Part shown: piece after piece, positions 50,743-58,041 of the stretch
Layout of the letters: each line of letters starts with the position of its first letter
How positions within the stretch are numbered: position 1 is the stretch's first letter
Source of the DNA: Canibacter oris
GTDB taxonomy: Bacteria; Actinomycetota; Actinomycetes; Actinomycetales; Microbacteriaceae
Reading direction: 5' to 3'
Assembly (NCBI RefSeq): GCF_014197205.1
Contig: NZ_JACIFD010000014.1
Span: 1-64,000, forward strand
Length of the DNA stretch: 64,000 nucleotides
Notes under the pieces: model-generated
Told to the model about the DNA's origin: nothing
The model's database searches: none
What the model saw: only the letters and a program-made list of their open reading frames with translations
Translations under genes and position numbers: made by a program

Positions 50743-51534
50743 ATGAGCGATTTTGTACCGTTTTCAGTTCGTGAAGGGCACCGAGAATTCACTTTTGTGC
50801 AAGGCTTCCCACCTGCGCTAGCTAATCGAATCCACAGGTGGATAAACAAAATAGATGTTCTTTTCCCTGTAGACGTTGTCGAGAGCATGGCGTTATCACT
50901 GCAGATAATGGATTTTGACAGATACGCGACTTTGAATAACTTGTTCTCCCATGCACTGCAAGATTCGACATTGGCTTTAGACGTGCTTGAGCTTTCAGCA
51001 AAACATGCTGCAGAGGGCGAGAAGATTGCCGAGTTTTTCGATTTGTGCAAGCATGAATACAAGTTCGATACAAAACTGTATAAGTTCGTGCCGCGAGTGC
51101 TTAGTTCACAGGTTGAAGCATTAAAAGCGGTGTTGTCACAAAACGAAATAGTGGGCGGTGCGCTGTTGAAAGCTTGGCTGGCTCTTTTCACGCACCGAGA
51201 AACAGAGCGCGACCCAAATGTTTGTTGGCACAGCTGCATCAAAGCGTTAGAGGCAGCATACGCGCCTTTAGTAACGCCTAATGACGCTAAACCAACCTTG
51301 GGGAAAATTCGGGCGGCTTTGCGTGATGGATCCGCTAAATTCGTGACGCCTTTAACTGGTGGGGTGGACTTTATCGTTGCCGCGTTAGAGCTAGTAGGGT
51401 ATGAACCAGGGCGGCACCAAGACGGGAAAACAGCTAAAGCCGCGACCGAAGAGCAAGCAGAAATGGTGCTATTTACAACAATCACTTTGTGTTCCTTTGC
51501 TGTTTCTCCGCTAATAAGTCGAGCTGCACCTTAA
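50743..51534 (+). CDS. Plus-strand cargo gene, abortive-infection/HEPN-like candidate
   Basis: The 263-residue soluble protein runs against the early cluster. Its helical middle (CWHSCIKALEAAYAPLVTP then TLGKIRAALR) resembles the C-terminal region of abortive-infection (Abi/HEPN-type) proteins, but the RxxxxH-type catalytic motif is not clear to me. It overlaps the convergent gene at 51482 by 53 bp. As a moron it may protect the lysogen against other phages; this is inference. Confidence 0.65.
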   Translation: MSDFVPFSVREGHREFTFVQGFPPALANRIHRWINKIDVLFPVDVVESMALSLQIMDFDRYATLNNLFSHALQDSTLALDVLELSAKHAAEGEKIAEFFDLCKHEYKFDTKLYKFVPRVLSSQVEALKAVLSQNEIVGGALLKAWLALFTHRETERDPNVCWHSCIKALEAAYAPLVTPNDAKPTLGKIRAALRDGSAKFVTPLTGGVDFIVAALELVGYEPGRHQDGKTAKAATEEQAEMVLFTTITLCSFAVSPLISRAAP

Positions 51535-51865
51535 ACCAGGTGCCGCTAGAGACGGGGAACAATCGGGAATATACGATTGGTGTGAACGCGCGGTGTGCTG
51601 CATCAAATGGTTTGTATCCGAGCTCTAGGTAGCCGTTAAAAACCTTTTCAAGGTAATACCGTTCTTCGTCAGTTAGGTAACATTCGGTGTCGGTTCCGCC
51701 ACGTTGGAACTTTGATTTTGGAATATCCGCGCTGCTTGCAAATGCTTCGTCAACTATGCAAGTGACGTGAACGAAAGCTTTACCGTTACGGTAGTACTCT
51801 TGTCCCCGCATAAGAACAATTTCGGCGGCACTGATCGTTTTATGCGCTAATTCCCTGTAAGTCAC
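51482..51865 (-). CDS. Early phage protein, paralog of the gene at 50253
   Basis: The 127-residue product shares the N-terminal 40 residues with 50253 (LAHKTISAAEIVLMRGQEYY, FVHVTCIVDEAFA). The rest is a helical domain (YLTDEERYYLEKVFNGYLEL). It overlaps the neighbouring gene at 51862 by 4 bp. Function unknown. Confidence 0.6.
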   Translation of the reverse strand: MTYRELAHKTISAAEIVLMRGQEYYRNGKAFVHVTCIVDEAFASSADIPKSKFQRGGTDTECYLTDEERYYLEKVFNGYLELGYKPFDAAHRAFTPIVYSRLFPVSSGTWFKVQLDLLAEKQQRNTK

Positions 51866-52239
51866 CGTGCACCTCCCATAGGTGCGGTAGCGGCAGCGGG
51901 TACGCTAAAAATGGGGTGCGAAAACATAGGCTTACGCCCTCTCTCGTAATCGACTTTTCCGAGCCGGTGATTAAAGTGTGACTTTTCGCGGATCCGTTTC
52001 CGCGGATACGAAAAAAGCCGGGAGTTGAAAAAACCGTACGAGAATCGGCCCGCCCTTATTTCCGCTTGCGCGGTCTTGTATTCAAAGGCACTCCCGGCAT
52101 TAAAAGCCGCATTGTCACTTGCTTTGTTGCAGAAATGACAAGCCGCTCTGTCGGGAGCGGAAAGCCGTCTCGTAATGGTGTTTTCAGCACCTACAGGCAG
52201 CATAGCATACGCTGCGCGGCGGTTGTCAAGTTTCTGCAT
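51862..52239 (-). CDS. Doubtful early gene
   Basis: The 125-codon frame has a 4-bp overlap with the next gene, as in a coupled operon. The product is rich in Arg, Phe and Ser without visible domains and the region contains inverted repeats (GCCGGGAGT at 52017-52025 with ACTCCCGGC at 52091-52099). It may be a leader or regulatory region instead. Confidence 0.35.
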   Translation of the reverse strand: MQKLDNRRAAYAMLPVGAENTITRRLSAPDRAACHFCNKASDNAAFNAGSAFEYKTAQAEIRAGRFSYGFFNSRLFSYPRKRIREKSHFNHRLGKVDYERGRKPMFSHPIFSVPAAATAPMGGAR

Positions 52240-52275
52240 CGTAGTTTTCTTTCGGCGAGATAAGTGGGGGATATA

Positions 52276-52288
52276 GGGGGGGGGGGGG
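52276..52288. repeat. G13 homopolymer downstream of the excisionase-like gene
   Basis: Thirteen G on the plus strand (C on the transcript) lie between the stop of the HTH gene at 52295 and the start of the next frame at 52239. Such long runs are prone to slippage. Confidence 0.8.
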
Positions 52289-52294
52289 TAAAGC

Positions 52295-52528
52295 TTATGC
52301 GGCGAGCGCTTTGTTGTTTTTGGTGGGGGTGGTTTTTTGTTTTTGTTTTTCGTCTAGTTGTTGTTTGAGTTTTAGGACGTCTTGACGGGCGTATAGGCGG
52401 GCGCCGGTTTTTGTTGTGGGTTCGTAGGTGGGTTTGATTGCGCCTGCTTCTACAGCGCGTGCGAATGTGGTGCGGCTTTTGCCGATGATGGCGGTTGCTT
52501 CGGATGCTGTAAGCAGCTGGTCTTTCAT
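52295..52528 (-). CDS. Excisionase/Cro-like HTH protein ending in ALAA
   Basis: The 77-residue product has an N-terminal HTH of the AlpA/MerR type (LLTASEATAIIGKSRTTFARA, then GAIKPTYEPTTKTGARLY) and a Lys/Gln-rich tail. The last four residues are ALAA, the same end as the ssrA tag recognised by ClpXP, so the protein is a candidate for fast turnover. It is divergent from the repressor and is the first lytic-side gene, the usual place for Cro or Xis. Confidence 0.8.
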   Translation of the reverse strand: MKDQLLTASEATAIIGKSRTTFARAVEAGAIKPTYEPTTKTGARLYARQDVLKLKQQLDEKQKQKTTPTKNNKALAA

Positions 52529-52555
52529 GTGACAAAACTTTACCTTTTGATAAAT

Positions 52556-52566
52556 TTTAGTCTAAA
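52556..52566. promoter_or_regulatory. Candidate repressor operator
   Basis: TTTAGTCTAAA is a perfect inverted repeat with one central base. It lies in the divergent promoter region between the HTH gene and the repressor. TTAGTCTAA recurs upstream of int (17679-17687) in a similar flanking context (TAAATT before it), so both may bind the same regulator. Confidence 0.5.
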
Positions 52567-52648
52567 TCGACACGCCGTGTTTTTTATTCTTTTGGAAAAG
52601 TTTTTCCTGGGTATTGCCTTGTGGTTAAACTTGCGCAAAAATTGAGTT

Positions 52649-52978
52649 ATGAGTACACAGCTTTTTATCCCAGCGGAATTGCTGGAGTTCGATATGTCTG
52701 ATCGCATGCGTAAAGCTATGCGCATCAATGGGATGAACGCTACCTATATTGCTGAAAAGTTGGGTGTTGCGCGGGCTAGTGTAAATAACTGGCTGAACGG
52801 GCATCACCGGCCGCGCTTTAGGGATGTAGAGGGGTTCGCCGAGATAACTGGCGTGCCGATTCAGTGGCTTTTATATGGGAAATTCCCCGCCGAAACCGGC
52901 GAGGAATCTCAGAGCCACCTGCGGGATTTGAACCCGCGACCTGCTCTTTACGAGGGAGCTGCTCTACCCCTGAGCTAA
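52649..52978 (+). CDS. CI-like phage repressor whose frame runs through attR into tRNA-Thr
   Basis: The 109-residue XRE-type repressor has the HTH at MNATYIAEKLGVARASVNNWL and an FAEITGVPIQWLLYG end-helix (about 29-75). A second ATG at 52694 has the better ribosome site (GGAG, 6 bp) and gives 94 residues. The last residues are encoded by the att core and then by host tRNA antisense (EGAALPLS, stop at 52976). In the excised phage the frame would instead pass from the core into 17581-17652 and gain 23 residues ending CKLLV, giving 124 residues. The layout repressor-att-int with a divergent Cro/Xis gene matches integration-dependent immunity in phage BPs and relatives. Confidence 0.82.
   Translation: MSTQLFIPAELLEFDMSDRMRKAMRINGMNATYIAEKLGVARASVNNWLNGHHRPRFRDVEGFAEITGVPIQWLLYGKFPAETGEESQSHLRDLNPRPALYEGAALPLS
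52882..52907. terminator. Hairpin at the 3' end of the repressor / end of tRNA-Thr
   Basis: ATTCCCCGCCG (52882-52892) pairs with CGGCGAGGAAT (52897-52907) with one mismatch. It lies inside the repressor frame and next to the tRNA 3' end, so the phage may supply a new terminator for tRNA-Thr on the minus strand. Confidence 0.55.
52912..52951. repeat. attR core, 40 bp
   Basis: It is identical to 17541-17580. It forms the 3' half of the intact tRNA-Thr, ending within the anticodon, and at the same time codes for part of the repressor C-terminus on the plus strand. Confidence 0.93.
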
Positions 52979-52984
52979 GGTGGC
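52913..52984 (-). tRNA. tRNA-Thr (CGT), prophage attachment site
   Basis: The acceptor strands GCCACCT (5' end at 52984) and AGGTGGC pair fully. The anticodon CGT is at 52950-52952, the T arm has GGTTCAAATCC, and the length is 72 nt. The phage DNA rebuilds the 3' half, so the tRNA remains intact after integration. Confidence 0.95.
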
Positions 52985-53028
52985 GTGTGCGCACAAATGT
53001 TGTGACGGCACTGTCTATTATCGTAGCA

Positions 53029-53517
53029 CTATTTCAGAAACTTGATACTCTCCAGGACAGCGGCAATTTCGTACCTGTACGGCTTAATCTCACCGCCGTC
53101 TGCGGTGCGCGCCGTGAGCAGCACACTGGCGCCACTGCCGTCAGACACCTGCGCCGTAATCGCATCAGCCTGCTGCGTGTGCAGCACGCTGTTACCGCTG
53201 CCAAGCGTTTCCAGGAAAGGTAGCTCCGGCAAAACTTCAGGCGCCGTGCCAGCCGGATACGCGGTGAGCGTGATCCACACCCCATTTTCTGGAGACACAA
53301 TTTCCGCGGTGCGTTCCTCACTGTGTCGTAACCGCCACTGTACGGGCAGCTGCACCACCGCGACCTCGCCGAGCGTGTGCGTCGCCGCATCCGCATCGAC
53401 CACCGCGTTCAATCGCAGCTGCCAAACCGTCAGCGCGCCGCCGCCGAGCGAGAGCGTCAGCAGCGCCAGCACCACCCACAGCAGTGGCCGGTGTCGTAAA
53501 GGTTTCGAGCCTGTCAT
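53029..53517 (-). CDS. Membrane-anchored/exported protein
   Basis: The start at 53517 (MTGSKPLRHRP) has GAAAGG at 4 bp; the TTG at 53529 is less likely. The 162-residue product has one N-terminal helix (LLWVVLALLTLSLGGGALTV) and an extracytoplasmic domain (VVQLPVQWRLRHSEERTAEI). No family is recognised. It follows the deacetylase gene on the same strand. Confidence 0.68.
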   Translation of the reverse strand: MTGSKPLRHRPLLWVVLALLTLSLGGGALTVWQLRLNAVVDADAATHTLGEVAVVQLPVQWRLRHSEERTAEIVSPENGVWITLTAYPAGTAPEVLPELPFLETLGSGNSVLHTQQADAITAQVSDGSGASVLLTARTADGGEIKPYRYEIAAVLESIKFLK

Positions 53518-53582
53518 GATGCCTTTCAAAATTTCGGTGGTGGATCCGCCTCCCGTGGCACACCCACCCGGGTCGATTCTGG

Positions 53583-55271
53583 TTAGCGCCGCCGCACCAC
53601 GCCGTGCGGCTTGCCGTCGAGCAGCTCCGTCACCGTGACCAGGCTGAAGCCGCGGGCGTGCAGCCCGGAGATAACCTCGGGCGCAACCGCCACAGAGTCA
53701 GCGTGGATATCGTGGAACAGAATAATACTTCCCGGCTGTGACACTTGCACAGCGTGGGAAATTAGCGCTTCTCGGCCCGGTTTGCGCCAGTCCTCGGTGT
53801 CGACATCCCACATGATTGCAGTCAGGCCTACGGCCTGCAGCACCTCGTCATTCAGGTCGCCATAGGGCGGGCGGAAATGCGTAACGGGCGCGCCCGAAAT
53901 CTGTTCAAGAATACGTTTTGCCTCAAGCACCTCGTGTTTCGCTTCGGGCAGCGGCAGCTTGGTGAGCGCGGGGTGGCGCAGGGTGTGACTGCCGATTTCG
54001 TGACCTTCTGCAGCCGCGCGCTTTGTCACCTCGGGGTAGCGCTGCGCGCTGGGCCCCAGCATGAAGAAAGTTGCGGGCACCTGGTGAGTTTTCAGGGTGT
54101 CGAGGAGTTTCGCGGTGTGTTCGCCCGGGCCGTCGTCGTAGGTGAGCGCAACACACGGCAGCAGGTCGCAGGGTAGCGTTACGCCGCCGTCAACCGCGCG
54201 CAGGGCGGTATCGCGCGCGGTGCCAGGTGTGGTTGTTGCTGCCGCACTGCCGCCAGTGCGCAGCTCCGGCGTCACCCATTCTAGTGCGGTGTCAAGCGCC
54301 ACCACAAAGGTCTTCGGCTCAGTAGTTGCCGGCACTCCCACTGCGGTAAGCTCCGGTGCGGTAATCCCCGCCGGCAGTCGCACGATGATGTTTTCCGCGG
54401 TAATCTCCGCATCGTTTAGCGCCTGCTGCACCAACCGCAGTTGCTCAGCTGGGGCGGCAGCAATCGGGGCAAGACTCAGTGACCCCGCTTCGTGCCGCAG
54501 TATATTCACCGCGGCACGCCAAAACTCTTGCGCCCCCGTGGCGGTAAATCCGCCTCCCACATAGGCTCCGGTGTTTGGATTCAACAGCAGATTCAAGCTG
54601 GTGTCAGTAATCACCCGGTCGCCCTGCATGCGCACCGTGCGCAGTCGAATCTCCAGCAGCTCGGCATCCAACTGCACCGCGTCACACACAATTGCGGTGC
54701 CGCCTTTAGCGGGCGGCGCCGTTTGCGAATCAGACAGAATTTTAGCTGCGCTCCAGTGGGTGGATCCGGCAACGCACCCCCGCTGCTGCAGCTGTGCGCC
54801 GACCTCATGTGCCTGCGGCCGGTAGGCTCGTGTGTTTGCCGCGATGCTTTCGCGCAGGTAAGCAGTAACAGCCTGATTCAGCTTGTCAGCGCCGGGCACA
54901 TAGATAAACCGCGCCGCAAGATTAGCCTCGGTGTTGCGAATCCGCTGCTGTTGCAGTCGCAGCTTATGCACCGTGGCGGTGTATGCGGCTTGGGTGATTG
55001 GTGCGGGGATGGTGGATCCACCACCCTGTTGCGGTGTAATCCCGGTTGCAGTACCAGAGCTAGAATCAGTGGCGGTTGCGGAACCCAGCAGTTTTCCAGT
55101 TGCGGGAGAAACTGCGGTATTATCCGAAACCAGCCGGATGCCGGTTTCGGTGGCGAAGTTCCGGGGCGTCCAAGCGGTGTCAACAATCGCCTGACACCCC
55201 GCTAGCAGCACCGCCGCCCCCGCGAGCACAGTCGCGAGGACAGCACGGCTGCGGCTGCGCCACCGCTGCAT
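53583..55271 (-). CDS. Lipoprotein polysaccharide deacetylase (NodB domain)
   Basis: The 562-residue protein has a lipobox LLAGC (Cys 26). An N-terminal domain (about 90-300) of RsiV/DUF3298-like character precedes the NodB domain (about 370-550) with the five motifs LTYDDGPGEHT (Asp-Asp), HTLRHP (His-x3-His), RPPYGD, DVDTEDW and ILFHDIH. It is zinc-dependent and probably deacetylates peptidoglycan or a related glycan at the outer membrane face. Its start overlaps the stop of the hydrolase gene by one base. Confidence 0.88.
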   Translation of the reverse strand: MQRWRSRSRAVLATVLAGAAVLLAGCQAIVDTAWTPRNFATETGIRLVSDNTAVSPATGKLLGSATATDSSSGTATGITPQQGGGSTIPAPITQAAYTATVHKLRLQQQRIRNTEANLAARFIYVPGADKLNQAVTAYLRESIAANTRAYRPQAHEVGAQLQQRGCVAGSTHWSAAKILSDSQTAPPAKGGTAIVCDAVQLDAELLEIRLRTVRMQGDRVITDTSLNLLLNPNTGAYVGGGFTATGAQEFWRAAVNILRHEAGSLSLAPIAAAPAEQLRLVQQALNDAEITAENIIVRLPAGITAPELTAVGVPATTEPKTFVVALDTALEWVTPELRTGGSAAATTTPGTARDTALRAVDGGVTLPCDLLPCVALTYDDGPGEHTAKLLDTLKTHQVPATFFMLGPSAQRYPEVTKRAAAEGHEIGSHTLRHPALTKLPLPEAKHEVLEAKRILEQISGAPVTHFRPPYGDLNDEVLQAVGLTAIMWDVDTEDWRKPGREALISHAVQVSQPGSIILFHDIHADSVAVAPEVISGLHARGFSLVTVTELLDGKPHGVVRRR

Positions 55272-56809
55272 TAAAGCTGGTCTTCCGTGGCTACTTCACA
55301 CACGGTTTCGTGCTGCGGCAGCACGTTCCGGTTGAAGTATTTAGTAACCAGGTCGGTCACACAGGAGGAGGTGCCGAAAGCAATGTGACCCTCGCCCTCA
55401 TAGCTCACCAGCACCCCGTTTTCGAGCTGCTCTGCCAGGCTGACCGCCCACTGATACGGGGTTGCCGGGTCACCCTTGGTGCCGATTACCACAATCGGTG
55501 CCGAGCCCGCGGCGGTTACCCCATCACGGCTGTCAGCGCTCACCGGCCAGCCCCAGCAGCTGGCTTCAGAATAACCCTGGTAAGGCCCAAAAATAGGGGC
55601 CTCGGCAGCAAGCTTTTCGGCGTTTTTGCGCATCGCCGCGAGATCTGGCTGCTGTTGCGTGTAGTCAGAGCAGTTGATAGCAGAAAAAGCTTCTCGAGAA
55701 TTATTGAGATAGCTGCCACTGCTGGAACGGTCGTTGTAGAAATCAGCCAGCAGCAGGGCGGTCTCAGTTTGGCCTTTTTCAATTTCACTCATCAAATCAG
55801 TTAAGAACGGCCAAGAATCTTGTGAGTAAAGAGTCGTGATGATTGCGGTTAGTAGCACTGAACTGGTGACCCAGCGCCCGTCAGCTGCTTTCAGCGGCTG
55901 CTTATGAACCTGTGCGAGCAGCTGTTTCACACGTTCTTTACCGGCAGCAACATCTCCGGTGTACCAGCAGCTTTGTTTCGCAACACAGTCAGTGAGATAG
56001 TTGTTAAGCGCCAACTCAAACCCTTTGGTTTGATTGACCACAACCTCAATCGTGTCTGCGGTGGGGTCAATTGCCCCATCAAGAACTATTTTTCCTGTCA
56101 GCTGGGGGTATTTATCAGCGTATCTTGCCCCAATGTAGGTGCCGTAAGAGAAACCGAGATAGTTGAGCTTTTCGTCTTTAACGAGCTGGCGGAGTAGGTT
56201 AAGATCTTGCACAGTGTTCGCGGTGGAGACATGCTTAAATAGTTCCCCGCTGCGTTCTACACATTTTTGTGCGAAATCTTCGTTATCGGCTTTCACCTGC
56301 GCCAGCCAAGCCTCAGAGCCTGGCTCCGGGGCGTCTTTATCGTAACCGTAAAGATCTTCATCAAGTTCTTCATAGGTGAGGCAAGAAACGGCACTGGAGT
56401 AGTCTACTCCGCGTGGATCCCAACTGACAATATGATAATCATTACGCAGTTCTGCAAGCTCAGAGCCAGCATTTTCAAGATAACTCACACCGCTGGCGCC
56501 CGGGCCGCCAGGATTGACAAAAATTGTGCCACGCGGATTTGCAGAGTATGACTTGAGACGCGCAACATTCAGATAGATAGCATCTTCTGCAGTGGGGTTT
56601 TCCCAATCAAGCGGTGCCTGCACCTCAGTGCATTCGATGCTGCCACAGTCTCCCCAGAACAAAGTTTGCGAAGCAAAATCAGAACCCGTAATGCTGCCAT
56701 CGGGGCGTTGAGGCTGCTGTATTTCTACCTCTTCAAGCGGCACACAGGACGCCAACGCCAGAGAAGCGATAGCGCCAACGGTAGCTATTTTTAACCTACG
56801 ACCAGCCAT
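55271..56809 (-). CDS. TAP-type secreted alpha/beta hydrolase (tripeptidyl aminopeptidase family)
   Basis: The 512-residue lipoprotein (lipobox LASC, Cys 22) has the oxyanion segment NPGGPGASG (about 98), the DPRG motif, nucleophile elbow GFSYGT (Ser about 220), a TAP C-terminal domain with VIGTKGDPATPYQWA and catalytic His in the YEGEGHIAF segment, followed by the C-terminal Cys of the fold. Family members trim N-terminal tripeptides from peptides outside the cell. It is cotranscribed with the deacetylase. Confidence 0.88.
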   Translation of the reverse strand: MAGRRLKIATVGAIASLALASCVPLEEVEIQQPQRPDGSITGSDFASQTLFWGDCGSIECTEVQAPLDWENPTAEDAIYLNVARLKSYSANPRGTIFVNPGGPGASGVSYLENAGSELAELRNDYHIVSWDPRGVDYSSAVSCLTYEELDEDLYGYDKDAPEPGSEAWLAQVKADNEDFAQKCVERSGELFKHVSTANTVQDLNLLRQLVKDEKLNYLGFSYGTYIGARYADKYPQLTGKIVLDGAIDPTADTIEVVVNQTKGFELALNNYLTDCVAKQSCWYTGDVAAGKERVKQLLAQVHKQPLKAADGRWVTSSVLLTAIITTLYSQDSWPFLTDLMSEIEKGQTETALLLADFYNDRSSSGSYLNNSREAFSAINCSDYTQQQPDLAAMRKNAEKLAAEAPIFGPYQGYSEASCWGWPVSADSRDGVTAAGSAPIVVIGTKGDPATPYQWAVSLAEQLENGVLVSYEGEGHIAFGTSSCVTDLVTKYFNRNVLPQHETVCEVATEDQL

Positions 56810-56822
56810 ATTATTCCTTACA

Positions 56823-57983
56823 TCAGTTCGGGATAGTGATTAAACTTACCAGTGCTGCCTCTAACACCAAAGCAGGCTGAATATTACGCCCCAAACGCCC
56901 CCGCGCGGTCTCCAACTCCGTCGCAAAAGCACAGATTTTTTGGGTGCTAACTGCTGCGCTCAACTGTTTTAGCTGCTGCGCGTGCGCCTCATTAATTAGC
57001 TCCGGTCCCGCGGTGTCACGGTGCAGCTGCAACGCGAGAATATCGCGGCACACGGTGAGTAAATCAAGCAACACGCGATCCACCCCATCAATAGTGGCAC
57101 GAGTCAACCGTCGTTTGCTGCTCTCCTCAAGCTCTTTAAAAGCCCTGCTGTAGTCGCGGGGGATCTTCTCACCCGGCTGCAAACCGAGACTGTGATAAAG
57201 CGCAGTGCGCTCTTGCTCCAGCTGCTCCGCCACCTGCTCTTCGGCATCCTGCTGCGCTGCCTGATGCAGCTTAGTCGCAGCCTGCATCGCAGCCGCCAGA
57301 TTGGTGATTGTTAAAACCGCAGCAACTGTGTCAAGTCGCCGCTGCAAAGCATCCGCGTTGGTCGCCAACTGTCGCGCCATCCCGATATGCCCCTGCGCCA
57401 GCTTTGCCGCTTGCAAAGCTAACTCCGCAGCTACTCCGTCACGCTGCTGCAGCAGCTCAGCAACCACCGCAACATCGGGTGTTGTCAGCCGTAACACTCG
57501 GGTACGACTGCGGATTGTCGGCAACAGGTCGGCCTCGCTCGGTGAGCACAGCAGCCACACAGTAGACTCCGGTGGCTCCTCTAACGCTTTAAGAGTGGCG
57601 TTGGCTGCCTGGGAGTTCATCCGGTCGGCGTCTTCAATCACGATAACCCGCCGCGGCGACACAGCCGGAGCGAAATAAGCGTTAGCAACCGCCTCCCGCA
57701 TCTGTGCCACGCCCAGCTCGTTGGTTTGTGTGCGCACCAGCTTAACATCAGGGTGGGTGCCCAGCAGCACCTGCTGATATGTTTCCTCCAGTTCAGCAGC
57801 ACTTGCTGTGGGGGCTGCCACCAGCGCCGCCGCGAATCGCAAGGCGAGATTAAAGCGCCCGGAGCCCGGGGGGCCAATCAGCAGCCAAGCGTGCGCTAAC
57901 TGTGCCGCGCGCTCAGCTCGCAGCGCCGTAGTAAGCGTCTCAACCGCCGCGCGCTGGCCGACAATCTCGCTCCAAAAACCCAT
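56823..57983 (-). CDS. holB: DNA polymerase III clamp-loader subunit delta-prime
   Basis: The 386-residue AAA+ protein has a P-loop-like GPPGSGRF (Lys replaced by Arg, as is common in delta-prime), VIVIEDADRMNSQAANATLKALEEPP and IRSRTRVL in the usual order. A helical C-terminal domain follows. It is part of the clamp loader that places the beta clamp on DNA. It does not need ATPase activity for this role. Confidence 0.9.
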   Translation of the reverse strand: MGFWSEIVGQRAAVETLTTALRAERAAQLAHAWLLIGPPGSGRFNLALRFAAALVAAPTASAAELEETYQQVLLGTHPDVKLVRTQTNELGVAQMREAVANAYFAPAVSPRRVIVIEDADRMNSQAANATLKALEEPPESTVWLLCSPSEADLLPTIRSRTRVLRLTTPDVAVVAELLQQRDGVAAELALQAAKLAQGHIGMARQLATNADALQRRLDTVAAVLTITNLAAAMQAATKLHQAAQQDAEEQVAEQLEQERTALYHSLGLQPGEKIPRDYSRAFKELEESSKRRLTRATIDGVDRVLLDLLTVCRDILALQLHRDTAGPELINEAHAQQLKQLSAAVSTQKICAFATELETARGRLGRNIQPALVLEAALVSLITIPN

Positions 57984-58041
57984 ACCTCTAAGCTTAGTGA
58001 GAATCTATGAATAAAGCATGCTAGCTTGGGGTGCCGGGTCG

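Larger units (their letters stand above)
17541..52951. mobile_element. Integrated siphophage-type prophage in tRNA-Thr(CGT), about 35.4 kb
   Basis: Two identical 40-bp att cores bound a full set of phage modules: integrase, regulators, lysis, tail, head, packaging and early genes. No structural gene is visibly broken, so the prophage may be inducible. The head block uses a P22-coat-like capsid and an SPP1-type portal; the tail block has Dit, tape measure and frameshifted chaperones typical of long non-contractile tails. Cargo includes a MuF-EndoU toxin with immunity and two plus-strand genes at the right end. Confidence 0.93.

Noticed and set aside
50703-51485. A 260-codon minus-strand frame
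   Set aside because: It is fully antisense to the more protein-like plus-strand gene 50743-51534 and is Ser/Cys-rich without domain character.
54492-55205. A 237-codon plus-strand frame opposite the deacetylase gene
   Set aside because: It is a shadow frame; the NodB motifs on the minus strand are clear.
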